Shown here: piece by piece, positions 35,902 through 52,040 of the stretch
Layout of the letters: each line of letters opens with the position of its first letter
How positions within the stretch are numbered: the stretch's first letter is position 1
Source of the DNA: Botryotinia globosa
Taxonomy: Eukaryota > Ascomycota > Leotiomycetes > Helotiales > Sclerotiniaceae
Length of the DNA stretch: 64,000 nt
NCBI GenBank assembly: GCA_014898425.1
Contig: RCSZ01000016.1
Coordinates: forward strand, 1 to 64,000
Direction of reading: 5' to 3'
The notes under the pieces: model-generated
What the model was told of the DNA's origin: nothing
Seen by the model: only the letters and a program-made list of their open reading frames with translations
The model's database searches: none
Program-made: the position numbers and the translations under genes

Positions 35902-38115
35902 TTAATAATTTTTTAAAAATAAATATAATTATATATTTTAATTTATAATTCACTTTAAATATAATATTCTTTTAATCTTATTTAGCTTTTATATTATTAT
36001 TCCTTTTCTATTTAATATATTATTTTAATAACTATCTTATTAATATCAATTAAATCTTTTAATATTTGATATATACTGTTTTTGATTATAATATTTATAG
36101 GGTTCGATTTTTTATCAATTTATTTAATTTCTATAATCTCTTTATTCTTATAATATTGTTTTAAAATTATAATATTAATTAAAAACTATTTTTCTATATT
36201 TGTACTGAATTTAGTTAATAGATTATATAATAACTTTAAATCTATATAGAATATAAATAATATTAGCTTTTTAAACTTAAAAATAATATTAATAATATCT
36301 TTAATAGCAGCTTTAATATTGAAGCTTAAAACCAATATATATAATTCAAAAGCTAATATACTTCTAATAATTCTTTTATATTTAACTAATATTTAATATA
36401 TAATATTAATATTATTATACTTGTTTATTAAATAAATTATATAATCAATTTGTAATAATAAATCAATATTATTAACAAATAATATATTAATAAAAACAAC
36501 TAATTTGATAGAATTTATATCTAGAGATACAAATGTAAATCCTTTTTTCAAATTATTCATTTATTATTTAATAATTTTATTGAGCTTATTTATATCTTCT
36601 TCCTTCAAATCTATTATTTAAATAATAATAGAAAAATAATAAGATATTTTTGATTGATATATAATTGCAATATATATTCTCCTTATATATTGAATAATAT
36701 ATTGATTCTTTGAAATAACATTTTTCCGAATTTTTTCTTTCATTTTATATATATCGATATTCCTGGTTATAATTATTCTAATATTATTATATTATTTCTT
36801 TTAATTGAAGTAGATTTTATTATCCTTGAAAATAATTAAATAATTATTAAATCTAAATGAATAGTTTTTTATAAATCGCTTTTTATTTTTAACTATAAAG
36901 TTGATTTTATTTAATTGTTTTTGTTCTAAATATACAAATCTTTTATTTATAATTATAAGAATATTATTGATTTAAAGTTTTATAATATTGATATTGTTAA
37001 TTAAATAGAATAAATAAAGGTTATATATAGATTGCATTATATTTAGCTTATTTTTGTAATAATTATAATAGATTTCAAATTAATCATTTTCTGTTTTAGG
37101 AATATTATATAAAGGTTTTATAATATATAGAATATATCTATTCTTAAATCCGATTTTTTTTAATATTTTTATATAAATAAATCTATTTAAAATTATAATT
37201 AATTGAATATATACTTATATAATATTCTATAAATAGATTTGAATATATTTATTCGATACTTATAAAATAATAATAAATATAAAAATAATATACTAATTGA
37301 TATATTGAATAATAAATAATTATATTAAAATAATAGTTTTATTTTTATTTTAATATATCTAAATTATTAGTTGTAATTTTATATATATCTTATTAATACC
37401 CTTTTTTTTTATTTTATTAATGAAATATAATTTGAAGAATTTTATTCTAAATGGAATACTATTTTTCGAAATAATCTTAAAGACTTCACTTTTTATTAAT
37501 CTATTAATTTTTTTATATTACAATTCTATATATTTTATAGATATATTATCTTATAAGAATATAATTAATTATAATGATTTTGTAATATATTCTTTATTAA
37601 TATCTATTATATTAATTATTTTAATCAAATTGTTTTTTATATAATGATATAGTTGTATATTTAATTATATTGTTAATAGTAGTGTTTAGAGTTGTAGTGT
37701 TTTTATATATAATATATTAATGATTATAGTATTAATATCATCATTATTTATATAATTGTTTTTCAATTTTGTTTCTTTAGATTTTATATAAAAAGATTAT
37801 ATAAATATAAATCGGAATTTAATTGATTTATTGGAAAATTTCATTTTGTATATTTCTCTGTTTATTTTAATTAGAATATATGATTTAATCCATTTATTCA
37901 ATATATTACTACCTTTTTTTTTTTTTTTTTAAATTTTTGAATTCAATAATAGAGTAAGAATAGATATTATAGATAGTTTATTTCTTAGTTTTAATATTTC
38001 TATAATTTATTTCTTAATTCAAATATAATATATTTTTATTATAACTTTTTTTATAGTTTTTATATATTGAATAATTATTACAATTAATAAATTAATATTA
38101 TTTAATTTAGAATAT

Positions 38116-38265
38116 TGTCACGGCGCCAATTACATTGCCTTTATGCCTTAGGCATAAACCCTTAGTATACCCTTAACATACCTTATTTCCTATAATAGGG
38201 CCTCAACCTTTCATAGCATTTAAAACCTTTATAATATAATATAAGTTTTTACCTATACCCTAATA
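38116..38265 (+). repeat. Gypsy copy A 5' LTR
   Basis: 150 bp, starting TGTCACGGCGCCAATTACAT and ending CCCTAATA. It contains a perfect 9+1+9 palindrome at 38,140-38,158. Less mutated than its 3' partner. Confidence 0.92.
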
Positions 38266-41200
38266 ATTTATATTATTTATTTAAAAACTATTATAGCTTT
38301 ATTTTAAATACTTATTTAAGTTGTACTCCGATTGCTCCAATTGTTCTAACTTTATCGAAATTATAATTCAATTATATTAATCGAATCTATTATTAATCTA
38401 TTATAAATAATTTTGTTATTTTTCAATAAAGTTATTTGATTATATTAAAATATATCTATATTAATCTATCAATGTTTTATAATTATAAAAGTATTCTAAA
38501 GATAATCAATTAAGTGATTATATTTAGTTTGTTTTTATAATTTCTTTTTTTGAATTATACTATTAATTCTATCGAAATTAATATTTCCTTATTTATAAAT
38601 CTATTCTACAATTTAAATATTACATATTTTATAATTACTCAAATTATATTTACTTCGATCGAAACAATTATAACTTTATTATAAAAACAAATTGTTATAA
38701 TATATATTCAAATTAACAAAATTTAATTACAAATTACTGAATTACAAAATACAATTAAAATATTAAAGATTATCATTTATAATAATTTAGAAGTTCTATT
38801 CTATTAAAAATATTTTATTTTCTTTAAGAAGTTTAATAATAATAAATAAAATATTACAAAATGTTAGAATTAATATACAATGTTTTGTAATATAATCAAT
38901 CATTATTTAACCATAGATTATAAAAACGAATTAAAATTCTAATAGATTATATTCCTTATTAATTTACTTTTTGATTTGATTTATATAAATAATTAAATAT
39001 ATTTTGATATAATTACAAATAACCCATACAATTTCAATCTCTAACTCCCTAAATAATATATTGTAATAAATATTTGAAGCAAATTGAACAAATAATATCA
39101 AACCTTTGATTTTTTATAAAAGGTTTTTATAAATTATAATAAATATAAAATAAGAAAAACTTTATTTAATAATTTTATTATCGAATTTAAATAGTTTATT
39201 ATTAGATGTAAGAAAACTATTGAATAATAAATCATTAATCTCAAATTCAAGGTTTTATAAAAGTTAATTAATATTTCAATCAATTATTTTAATAAACTTT
39301 CTATTATTAATATTAATATATAAACAATTTGATAATAAGATATTTATAATGATTTAGAAAAGAAAATTCATTTTGATAATCAATGAAAAAATCAAGGTAT
39401 TAATTTTAGTTATAATTAATCGAGATATTATAATAAAAAACTAATCTCAATTACAGCTTCCCTTATATCAAAGCTATCTAATAATTTTATATAATTAAAT
39501 ATTATTCGACAAAATCAATATTCTTTATTTTGTTATATTTGAAAGTAATATTTTGATTTTAGTCTTTACTTTTATTATAAAAAATTAGATTATATTAAAA
39601 ACAATTATAATAAAAAACAAACCAATAATACAAAATATAATATCAATATTAATATAGGATATAACCTTTATATTAATCATTTCTTTATAATCAATCAATA
39701 TTAAAGTCTTAGATCTTATTATAATATTATCAACTTTTTATATCAAAATTTATTTTTATCTATTAATTGTTTTTTGTTTATTAATTATTTCCTAGTTATA
39801 TTATTACACTATATTTCATTAATTCCTTTTAATTTTGTTTAAGAATTTGATTTGAAAGAATATATTAAAGGATTTATTCATTTAAAAAAAAATGAAAGCT
39901 TTATTCTCTAATTTGATATATCAAAAAATTAATCTCGATTTACAATCACGAATTGAGGTTTTTTATAGGAAATTTATCTTTATAAATTAAAAGATTAATT
40001 ATATTTAAAAATCCTTTATATTTTAAAACAATAAATAACAAATCTTTTAAAATTTTAACAAAAATCTTTCTTGTATTTAATATAATTATTCTATTTGTTA
40101 ACCTTATAGATAATGAAGCTATAAGCTATAGCTTTATTGATAAAAAAATCATCTTCAAATTCCAAATATTTATATATTCTTTCTTTTATATTTATTATCT
40201 ATTTCTAATTAATAAAAAGCCTTTTGATATCCTTTTTTGATATATATTCCTAAATATATAAATCAATAATCACTAGGAAATTGATTTGTTTTATATTATT
40301 ATTCTATCAATTATAAATCCAATGATTCTCGGTTTTCTTTGACTTCAATATTATAACCTTATTATTAATTAATCAATAATAACACTTAAGTTTATATTTA
40401 TATATTATTCGAAATATTATTATTTTATTAATATTATAACAATTATTGTTCCTAATATACTTAATAATTACAAGATAATTTTATTAAAAAATGACAAAGT
40501 TATATCAATCGATTTTATATTATTTTTATAAAAGCTTGTTTCGAGATTAGTTTTTATAAAAAACATTATTAATAAAAGCTTTAAAATTAAGTTTTTACTA
40601 TTCCAAGATTAATTAGTAATTCTTAAATCTATTGAGGTTTTGAATATCTAAAGAAATCTTAATATTATCAATCTCAAAAATAACAAAAACAAAAATCTTT
40701 ATTATATTCACTATATCGATAATAAAATAGATATCTAAATTAAAATGATTTTCAATTATTTATTCTTGAAATCAATTCTAATTTGATTTATTATTAATTT
40801 CAGAAAATATAAAAAACCATTACAAAACTAAAATATTTTATTTTTACTATCATTATCACTATCAAATCCTTTAAATAAACTATTTAATATTATACAAAAT
40901 ATTTACCCCGAAATATAAAATATAAAGTTTTTTATATTTAATAATTTTATATAATTCTATAAAAACAATAATATTTATATTATAAAAATATTCTAGAATA
41001 AATTAAATAGAATTTATAATCTATATTATATAATAATCAAGAATTCTATTTAATTATATTGAGGTTTAATAAATAATAATATCAATAAATTTATAAAAAA
41101 AACAAATTAATCTATTCCTTTTATATTAAAAATCCAAGATAAATTGTTTTTCTAATTTTATAATCTATATCCAGGATTTCTATTCTTTTTTATTAACAAA

Positions 41201-44200
41201 CTTTTATTACAATATTTATAAAATTATAAAATCAAGATTATATTAAATAAGGAATTACCATATAATAAAAACCATTCAATATCCTTAATTGAACTCTAAA
41301 TTGTTTATAAATAATTTAATAATAATCTGAATAAAAGATTTATTTAGAAATCTTGTTTTCAATTGATTACTTTATTCTTTTTAATTACTAAATTAAAAGG
41401 AAATATTTAAATCTATCAAAACTATCAGAATCTAAATAATATTATTATTAAAAATTAATACTCTTTATTATTAATTAAAAAAACCCTCAATACTTTATAT
41501 TACATTAAAATCTATATCAAACTTGATATTATTACTACTTTTAACAAATTATGAATTACAAAAAACTATAAATAAAAAACTATTTTTATTATTCATTTCG
41601 ATTTATTTGAATTATTAATAATACCTTTCAAATTCTATAATACATCAATCTTATTCTAAAACTATATCAACTATATTCTTTTCAATTTTTTGAATAAAAC
41701 TTATACAATATATTTAAATAATATTTTGATTTATTTTAAGAATATTATAGATTATAAAGAATATATTTACAAAATTATTTAATAATTAATCAATATTAGA
41801 TTATAAATCGATATTGATAAATATAAATTCAAAATAAAAAGAATCAAATATTTCAATTTAATTATTATTTCAAAAGATATAGAAATAGATTTAAAAAAAA
41901 TCGATATTATATTTAATTAGAAATTATTAACTAAATTTAAAAATCTTTAATATTTCCTTAGATTTGTTAATTTTTATTAATATTTTATTTACAATTTTTC
42001 CAAAATTATAAAACTTTTTAATTATTTTCTAAAAAAAGAAAAAGTATAAAACTAAAACTCTAAACAAAAAGATACTTTTACAATATTAAAGAATACTTTC
42101 TTCTTTATTCTAATTCTTATTATATTTGATTACCATCATTATACAATAATCGAAATCAATATTTTCAATTGAATTATAAATAATATTCTTTTATAATATA
42201 ATAATAAGGGAAATTTATACCTTATAATATATTTTTTATTAAAATACAATACTATTAAATATAATTATAAGATTTATAATAAAGAACTTTTAATAATTAT
42301 AAAATCATTAAAAAAATAAAGGCTAGAATTATACAACATTTAAAAATTATTCGAAATTATTATTGATTATAAAAACCTTGAATATTTTATATTAATAAAA
42401 ATACTGAATTAATAATAAACTAGATAAACCAAATTCTTATTGAAATTCAATTTTTGTATTATATATCAATTTAATTATAAAACTATTTATTCTAATACTT
42501 TAAACTATAAAATTAAAAACTATCTAATATATACCGATTCTAATAATAATCAAATCAAAAACTATTTATAAACAATTCTTTCAAAACAAATATTTAATAT
42601 TATTATATTCAAGAATATTATTCGATAAATAAATAATAATTTAGATTTGATTATAACTTCAATAAATATAATTATCCCTAATATTAATAAATTGATTAAT
42701 GATTTTATTAACAAAATATATAAATCATTTAAATTAGTTATAACTATATATACAATATTTCAAAACTTTTTTATCCACTATTGATTATTAAATATTCGAA
42801 AAAATCTTTAAATAGCTTTATAAAATTGTAGATTAATTAATAATAAGATTTTTTATTATAATCATCTTTTTGTTTTCCCTTTTATCAAACTTTATATATA
42901 AATTATATATCGTATATATTCAACTGGATTAATTAGATATCTAGATTATATCAAAACTATTGATTTTGTTTTTTATATATATTAATAGCTTAATATATCT
43001 AAAAAGATTAAAATATTTATATAAATTTATTAACTTTGTTTTTATATCAAAACCTTTTATTTCATTATATTTGAATTCCTTAAATCCTTATTAATATCAT
43101 TCCATTCTTAATTAAATATCTCTATTGATTATATTATACTATTATTAATCAATGAATATTATAAAAAGAAATATTAATATATTATTATAATTGTTTACTA
43201 TTTAATCAAAATATAATATTTTATATCAATAATAGAATTATTCACAAAAGAATTTGTAAATCGATTTATCAAAAAAATATATTATCTATATAACATTCCC
43301 AATAATATTATATCTAATAAAAGCTTTCAATTCATTTCTGAATTCTAGAAATATTTATTTAAATACTTATTAATTACTTTGAAATAATTTTCCTTATTTT
43401 ATTCCAAATTTAATAATTAAATAAAAAGAATTAATATTATAATTAAATAATACTTTCATATCTTTATAAACTTTTATTAAAACAATTAATTCAATTAACT
43501 TTTATTTATAAAATTTATATTAAATAATATTATATCAGAAATCATTAATATATTCCCATTCTTCATCAACTATAATTATTATTTACACTTCAGAATTAAA
43601 TTGTTTATATCAATCCCATCAAATCTATTATATCAAAAAAAATGAGAATTCCTTAAAATTAATAAGATTATAAATAGATTTGATTTTATTCTAATTAAAC
43701 TCAAAGTATTTACAATCTAATTGATTCAAAAATATAAAGATTATATTAATAAAACCCGAATTGATATTTCCTTTTATAAAGAAAATAATAAGATATAAAT
43801 TAATATAAAGAATATAAAAACCAATTATTTAATAAAAAAAAATAATAATAAAAAAAATGGTTTTTATAAAATCCTCAAAATCTATAAATGGATTTGTTTA
43901 TTATAACTTTCAATTAATTTCAAGATTTTTCTAATATTTTATAATTTATTATTTCGATTGCTTTATTATTTGTTAGAATTATTAAATTAAAATATTATTA
44001 ATATTATTAAGTTATATAAAAATCAAAATCAAATTTTTAAAAGAAATAATAAAATATATAAAAAGATTGAATAATAGGAATTCGAAGAAATTTTTGATTA
44101 TTATAACAAATACAATTTCTATTATTATATCAAATAAAAGCATTACTTATTGTTATAGCAATTAGCTAAAAATCTTTGAGGTTAGGAAAAAATGATTATT

Positions 44201-44441
44201 ATATTTTATTTAATATATTTGAACAAATCAGATTCGTTTGTATAGATTGGATTAAAAAAACCTATTACCTTAGATATTATTATATTAGAAATAACTTTTA
44301 AATAGGAATTGGGCAGATTGAAGAAAATTTGTTAATTGATTATTACTTTAAAAATAGATCCTCTATAACTTTGCTAAAAAATAGCAAAATTAATCTGTGC
44401 TTTAGTTTGTTTGGAATAAACAAGCCTTAAGGGGGAAATAC

Positions 44442-44591
44442 TATCACAACATTAACTACATTGCCTTTATATCTTAAACACAAACCCTTAATATATCCTT
44501 AGTATACCCTATTTCCTATAATAGGGCTTCAACCTTTTATAGTACTTAGAACCCTTATAGTATAATATAAGTCTTTACCTGTACCCTAACA
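44442..44591 (+). repeat. Gypsy copy A 3' LTR
   Basis: 150 bp, starting TATCACAACATTAACTAC and ending CCCTAACA. The changes against the 5' LTR are mostly G to A and C to T, and the palindrome is partly destroyed. Confidence 0.92.
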
Positions 44592-45612
44592 AATATATTT
44601 TATAAATTAATAATATAAGAATAAGTTTATTTAATTTTATTATATTATTTATAGTTTTCATTATCATTTGAAAAATCATTATTTTAATTAAATTGTTATC
44701 TTCAAATTTTTTTATTAAAATTTTATATGTATGATATAATAGGTAATAATATCTTTTAATAATATTTATAAAATTGTATATTTCGATAGATATATTTTTA
44801 ATAATAATCGATATAGATTTTATATTTTAAATGAATTTTTTATTTATAAAAATTTTTCCAATGTTGTAAATAATATAATTTAGTAATTTAATATATATAT
44901 CAATCTAATATTCCTTGAGACTATCGAATATATATTTAATAAAAACATTTTCAAAAAACCAAACTATTTGATAATATATTATTTTATTAATAATATATAA
45001 AATCAGATTATTTATAATATATATAATATTAATATAAATAATATAATTGAATTCAATATCTTTTAATAAAATAAATCTGAAATATTTTAATAATTTATTA
45101 TATATTTAATAGTATTTATAATATTTAATGAAATGTTTAATAGTATTATTATTTTTATTATAATTTATTTGTTATAATATATTATAAAAATATTATATTA
45201 ATAAATAATCAAATTATTAATATAGATATTATAATTTTATAATTGTTAAATAATAATTATTCTAATAAATCAATTCTTGAATAAATTGATTTATATTTAT
45301 TTTCTATATTAAAAATATATGTCCATATTTTTTAATAATAGAATATTTATCTTTTAATATAATAAACTAATTAATAATATTATTATAAAATATTTTAAAA
45401 TGATTTATATCTTCAAAACTCAATAAAAATAGAATATTAGTATTTACAATATAAAAATCGATATCTTCAAATAATATAACAATTTGAAATAATTCTATTA
45501 ATATTATAATTCTTTTTCTGAAATATATATTTATAATTTCTATTATCAATAAATTATATTCAATTGAATAGATTTATTTCTATACATAATATTATTTAAT
45601 TTTAATTATAGA

Positions 45613-45762
45613 TGTCACGGCGCCAACTACGTTGCCTTCGTGCCTCAGGCACGAACCCTTAGCATGCCCTTAGTGTGCTCTACTTCCTATAATAGGGCCT
45701 CAACCTTTTATAGCATTTAGAATCCTTATAATATAATATAAATCTTTACTTATATTTTGATA
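45613..45762 (+). repeat. Gypsy copy B 5' LTR (best-preserved copy)
   Basis: 150 bp starting TGTCACGGCGCCAACTACGT. It keeps CpG sites and the palindrome TTCGTGCCTCAGGCACGAA (45,637-45,655). Its right half is AT-shifted. Confidence 0.92.
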
Positions 45763-48700
45763 ATTTATACTATCTATTTAAAAGTTATTATAACTTCATT
45801 TTAAAAACACTTATTCAAATCATATTTCAACTATTCCAACTATTCTGATTCTATCAAAATAATAATCTGATTATATTAATCAAATCCATTGTTGATCCAT
45901 TATAAATAACTTTGTTATTTTTTAACAAAATTATTTGATTATATTAAAACATATCCATATTAATCCATTATTAAAAACTCTATAAAAATGTTTTGTAGCT
46001 ACAAAAGTATTCTAGAGATAGCCAATCAAGTAATTATATTTAGTCTACCCTTACAATTCCTTTTTTTGAATTATACTATCAATTCTATTAAAGTTAATAT
46101 TTCTTTATTTACAAATCTATTCTACAATTCGAATATTATATATTTCACAGCTACTCAAATTATATTTACTTCGATCGAAACAATTACAACTTTATTATAA
46201 GAATAAACCGCTGCAATATATATCTAAATCAATAAAGTTTAATTATAGATTATCGAATTACAAGATATAATTGAAATATTAAAGATTACTATTTGTAATA
46301 ATCCAAAAACCTTATTTTATTAAAAACACTTTATTTTTTCTAAGAAATTTAATAATAATAAGCAAGATATTGTAAAGCATTAGGATTAGTATATAGTGTT
46401 CTATAATACAATCAATTGTTATTTAATTACAAATTACAAAAACAAGTTAGAATTCTAGTAGATTATATTCCTTGTTAATTTATTTTTTGGCTTGGTTTAT
46501 ACAAATAATCAAATACATTTTGATATAATTATAAATAATCTATATAACTTTAATCTCTAATTTTCTAAATAATATATTATAATAAATATTTGGGGTAAGT
46601 TGAATAAATAATATTAAACCCTTAATTTTTCACAAAAAGCTTTTATAAATTATAATAAGTGTAAAATAAGGAAAACTCTATTTGGTAATTTCATTATTGA
46701 GTTTAAATAGTTTATTATTAGATGTAGAAAAACTATTGAATAATAAATCGTTGATTTTAAGTTTAAGGTTTTATAAGAATTAATTAATATTTTAATTAAT
46801 TATTTTAATAAACTTTTTGTTATTGATATTGATATGTGGATAATCTAGTAACAAAGTATTTATAATAATTTAGAAAAAAAAACTCATTTTAATAATCAAT
46901 AAAAGAGTTAGAATATTAATTTCAATTATAATTAATTAAAATATTATAATAAAAAGCTAGTTTTAATTATAGCCTCCCTTATATCAAAGTTATCTAATAA
47001 TTCTATATAATTGAATATTACTTAATAAAATCAATACTTTCCATTCTATTATATTCGAGAGTAATATTTTAATCTTAATCTTTGCTTTTATTATAAAAAA
47101 CCAGGTTATATTAAAGACAATTATAATAAGAAATAAGCCAATAATACAAAATATAATATTAATATTAATATAGAATATAATCTTTATACCAACCATTTTT
47201 CTATAATCAATTAATATCAAAGCCCTAAATTCTATTACAATACTATTAATTCTTCATATTAAAACCTATTTCCATCCATTAATCATTTTCTATTCACCAA
47301 CTATTTCTCAATTATACCATTACACTATACCTTATTAATCTTTTTTAATTTTATTTAAAAACTTAATTTAAAAAAATATATTAAAAGATTTGTTTATTTA
47401 GAAAAGAATAAAAGCTTTATTCCCTAACCCAATATATCAAAAAATTAATCTTGATTTATAATTATAAATTGAGGTTTTCTATAGAAAATTTATTTTTATA
47501 AATTAAAAGATCAATTATATCTAGAAATCCTTTATATCTTAGAATAATAAATAACAAATCTTTTAAAATCTCAACAAAAATCTTTCTTACACCTAATATA
47601 ATTATTCTATTTATTAATTTTATAAATAATAAAATTATAGATTATAACTTTATTAATAAAAAAGTTGTTTCTAAACTTCAAATATCTATACAATCTTTTC
47701 TTTATACCCATTATCTACTCCTAATTAATAAAAAGCTTTTTGATATCCTCTTTCAATATATATTCCTAAATATACAAATCAATAATCATCAAAAGATCAA
47801 TTTGTTTTATATTATTATTTTATCAATTATAAATCTATTAATTCTCAGTTTTCCTTTAATTTCAATATTATAACTCTATTATCAATTAATTAATAATAAT
47901 ACTTAAATTCGTATTTATATATTATTTAAGATATTACTATTTTATTAATATTATAATAATTATTGTTTTCAATATATTTGATAATTATAAAATAATTTTG
48001 TTAAAAAATAACAAAGTTATAATCGATTCTAAACTATCCCTACAAAAGCTTATTTCAAAACCAGTTTTTATAAAAAATATTATCAACAAAAACTTCAAAA
48101 TTAAATCCTTATTATTTCAAAATCAATCAATAATTCTCAAATTTATCAAAACCTTAGATATTCAAAGAAATTCCGATATTATTAATCTCAAAAACAATAA
48201 AAACAAAAATCCTTATTACATTTATTATATCAATAATAAAGTAAATATTTAAATTAGAATAATTCCTAATTATTTATTCTTGAAATCAATTTTAATTTGA
48301 TTTATTATTAATTCTAAAAAATATAAAAAATTATTACAAAACCAAAACATTTTATTCTTACTATTATTATCACTATTAAATCCTTTAAATAAACCATTCA
48401 ATATTATATAAAGTATTCACTTTGAAATATAAAATATAAAATTCTTTATAACTAATAATTTTATATAATTTTATAAAAATAATAATATTTATATTATAAA
48501 AATATTCTAGAACAAATTAGATAAGGTTTGTAATTTATATTATATAATAATTAAAAATCCTATTCAATTATATCAAGATTTAATAAATAATAATATCAAT
48601 AAATTTATAAAAAAGATAAATCAATTTATCCTTTTTATATCAGAAATCTAAGATAAACTGTTTTTCTGGTTTTATAATCTATACCCAGGATTTCTATTCT

Positions 48701-51700
48701 TTTTTATTAATGAATTTTTATTACAATACTTATAGAATTACAAAATCGAGGTTATATTAAACAAAAAATCATTATATAATAAAGATTGTTTAATATCCCT
48801 AGCTAAACTTTAAATTATTTATAAATAGTTTGATAATAATTTGAATAAAAGATTTATTCGGGAATTTTATTTTTGATTGATTGCTTCATTTTTTCTAATT
48901 ATTAAATCAAAAAAAAGTATTCAGATTTATCAAGATTATTAGGGTTTAAACAATATTATTATCAAAAACTAATATTCTTTATTACTAATTAAAAAAATCT
49001 TTGATATTTTATACCACATTAAAATCTATATCAAACTTGATATTATTACTATTTTCAACAAATTATAAATTATAAAGAATTACAAATAGAAAATCGTTTT
49101 TATTATTTATTTCGATTTATTCGAATTATTAATAATATTTTTTAGATTTTATAATATACTAATCTTATTTCAAAACTATATCAATTATATTTTTTTCAAT
49201 CTTTTGAATAAGATTTATATAATATACTTAAATAATATTTTGATTTACTTCAAAAATATTATAGATTATAAAAAATATATCTATAAAATTATTTAATAAT
49301 TAATTGATATTGGATTATAAATCAATATCAATAAATACAAATTCGAAATAAAAAGAATCAAATATCTTGATTTAATTATTATTTCAAAAAATATAGAAAT
49401 GGATTTGGAGAAAATCGATATTATATTTAATTGAAAATTATTAATTAAATTCAAAGATCTTCAGTGTTTTCTTAAATTTATTAATTTTTATTAATATTTT
49501 ATTCACAATTTTTCTAAGATTATAAAACCCCTCAATTGTTTTCTGAAAAAGAAAAGAATATAAAATTAGAATTCTGAATAAAAAGATACTTTTATAATAT
49601 TAAAAAATACTTTTTCCTTTACCTTAATTCTTATTATATTTGATTACTATTATTATATAATAATTGAAATCGATATTTCCAATTGAATTATAAATAATAT
49701 TTTTTTATAATATAATAATAAAAGAGATTTATATTCAATAATATACTTTTTATTAAAATATAATACTATTAAATACAATTATAAGATTTATAATAAAGAA
49801 TTTCTAACAATTATAAAATTATTAAAAGAATAAAAACCGGAATTATACAATACTCAGGAATTATTTGAAATTATTACCAATTATAAAAATCTCGAATATT
49901 TTATATCAATAAAAATATTAAATTAATAACAAACTAAATAAACCGAATTTTTATTAGAATTTAATTTCTATATTATATATCGATTTGATTATAAGACTAT
50001 TTGTTTCAATATTTTAAGCCACAAAACTAAAAACTATCTAATATATATTGATTTTAATAATAATTAAATCAAGAATTATTTATAAACAATTTTTCTAAAA
50101 TAGATATTTAATATCATTATATTTAAGAATATTATTCAATAAATAAATAATAATTTAGATCTAATTATAATCTTGATAGATATAATTATCTCTAATATCA
50201 ATAAATTGATTAATAATTTTATTAATAAAGTATACAAATTATCCAAATTAGTTATAATTATATATATAATATTTCAAAATCTTTCTATTTGCTATTAATC
50301 ATTAAATATTTAAAAGAATTTTTAAATAATTTTATAAAATTATAGATTAATCAATAATAAGATTTTTTATTGTAATTGTCTTTTTATTTCCTTTTCTATC
50401 GAATTTTATATATAGATTATATATTATATATATTCAATTGAATTAATTGAATATTCAGATTATATTAAAATTATTGATCTCGTTTTTTATATATATTAAT
50501 AGTTTAATATATCTAAAGAAATCGAAATATTTATATAAATTTATTAACTCTATTTTCACACTAAAACTTTCTGTTTTGTTATATTTGGATTCCTTAAATT
50601 TTTATCAATATCATTCTATTTCTAATCAAATATTTCTATTAATTATATTATATTATTATTAATTAATAAATATTATAAAAAGAAATATTAATATATTATT
50701 ATAATTATTTGCTGTTTAATTAAAATATAATACTTTATATTAATAGTAGAACTATTTATAAAAAAGCTTATAAATCGATTTATCAAAAAGATATATTGTT
50801 TATATAATACTTTTAATAATATTATATTTAATAAAAACTTCCAATTTGTTTTTAAATTCTAAAAATATTTATTTAAACATTTATCAATCACTTTGAAATA
50901 ATCTTCTTTGTTTTATTTCAAATCCAATAATCAAATAGAAAGAATTAATACTATAATAAAACAATATCTTTATATCTTTATAAACTTCTATTAAAATAAT
51001 TAGTTTAATTAGCTTTTATTTACAAAATTTGTATTAAATAATATTATATTAAAAACTATTAATATATCCTCATTCTTTACCAATTATAATTACCATTTAT
51101 ATTTCGGAATTGAATTATCTATACTAATCCTATCAAATCTATCATATCAAAAAAAACAAAAATTCCTCAAAACCAACAAGATTACAAATAGATTTAATTT
51201 TATTCTAATTAAACTCAAAGTACTTGTAATCTAATTAATTCAAAAATATAAAGATTATACTAATAAAACCTAAATTAATACTTTTTTTTATAAAGAAGAT
51301 AATAAAATATAGATTAGTATAAAGAATATAAAAATTAATTACTTAATAAAAAAAAATAATAATAAATGAAATAATTCTTATAAAATCCTTAAAATTTATA
51401 AACAAACTTGTCTATTATAACTCTCAGTTAATTTTAAGATTTTTCTAATGTTTTATAATTTATTGTTTTGATCATTCTATCATTCACTAGGATTATTAGA
51501 TTAAAATATTATTAACATTATCAAATCATATAAAAATCAAGACCAAATTCTCGAAAAAGATAATAAAATATATAAGAAGATTGAATAATAAAAATTTAAA
51601 AAGATTCTCAATTGTTATAACAAATATAGTTTTTATTATTATATCAAATAAAAGTATTATTTATTATTATAATAATTAATTAAGAATTTTTGAAATTAGA

Positions 51701-52040
51701 AGGAAATAATCATTATATTTCATTTAATATATTCAAATAAATTAGATTCATTTATATAAATTAAATTCAAAAAGTCTATCATCTTAAATATTATTATATT
51801 AATAATAACTTTTAAACAAAAACCAAATAAATTGAAGAAAATCTATTAATTGATTATTATTTTAAAAATAATTCGTTTTAACTTTGTAATAGAAATTAAA
51901 TTATTCTAACATTATTTCAAAAGATTTTGGATTTTTATTTAATCAATGTTGAACCGATTTCTTATAATTTTGTTAAAAAATAATAAAATTACTTTATACC
52001 TTAACTTACTTGAAATAAATAAACCCTAAAGGAAAAATAT

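Larger units (their letters stand above)
38116..44591 (+). mobile_element. Ty3/Gypsy chromovirus-like retrotransposon, copy A, RIP-degraded, 6,476 bp
   Basis: 150-bp LTRs at both ends and a perfect 5-bp target duplication AATAT (38,111-38,115 and 44,592-44,596). A polypurine tract (AAGGGGGAAATAC, 44,429-44,441) precedes the 3' LTR, fixing plus orientation. From 41,720 one frame with a few stops reads reverse transcriptase and following sequence: ILIYFKNIIDYKEYIYK, IDIDKYKFKIKRIKYF, RFVNFY, FIYNFSKIIK. At 44,077 the frame reads EFEEIFDYYNKYNFYYYIK and continues KHY, a decayed chromodomain. These place it among chromodomain-bearing Gypsy elements, which steer integration to heterochromatin. No intact frame remains. 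On the plus strand G is strongly depleted relative to C. Confidence 0.9.
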
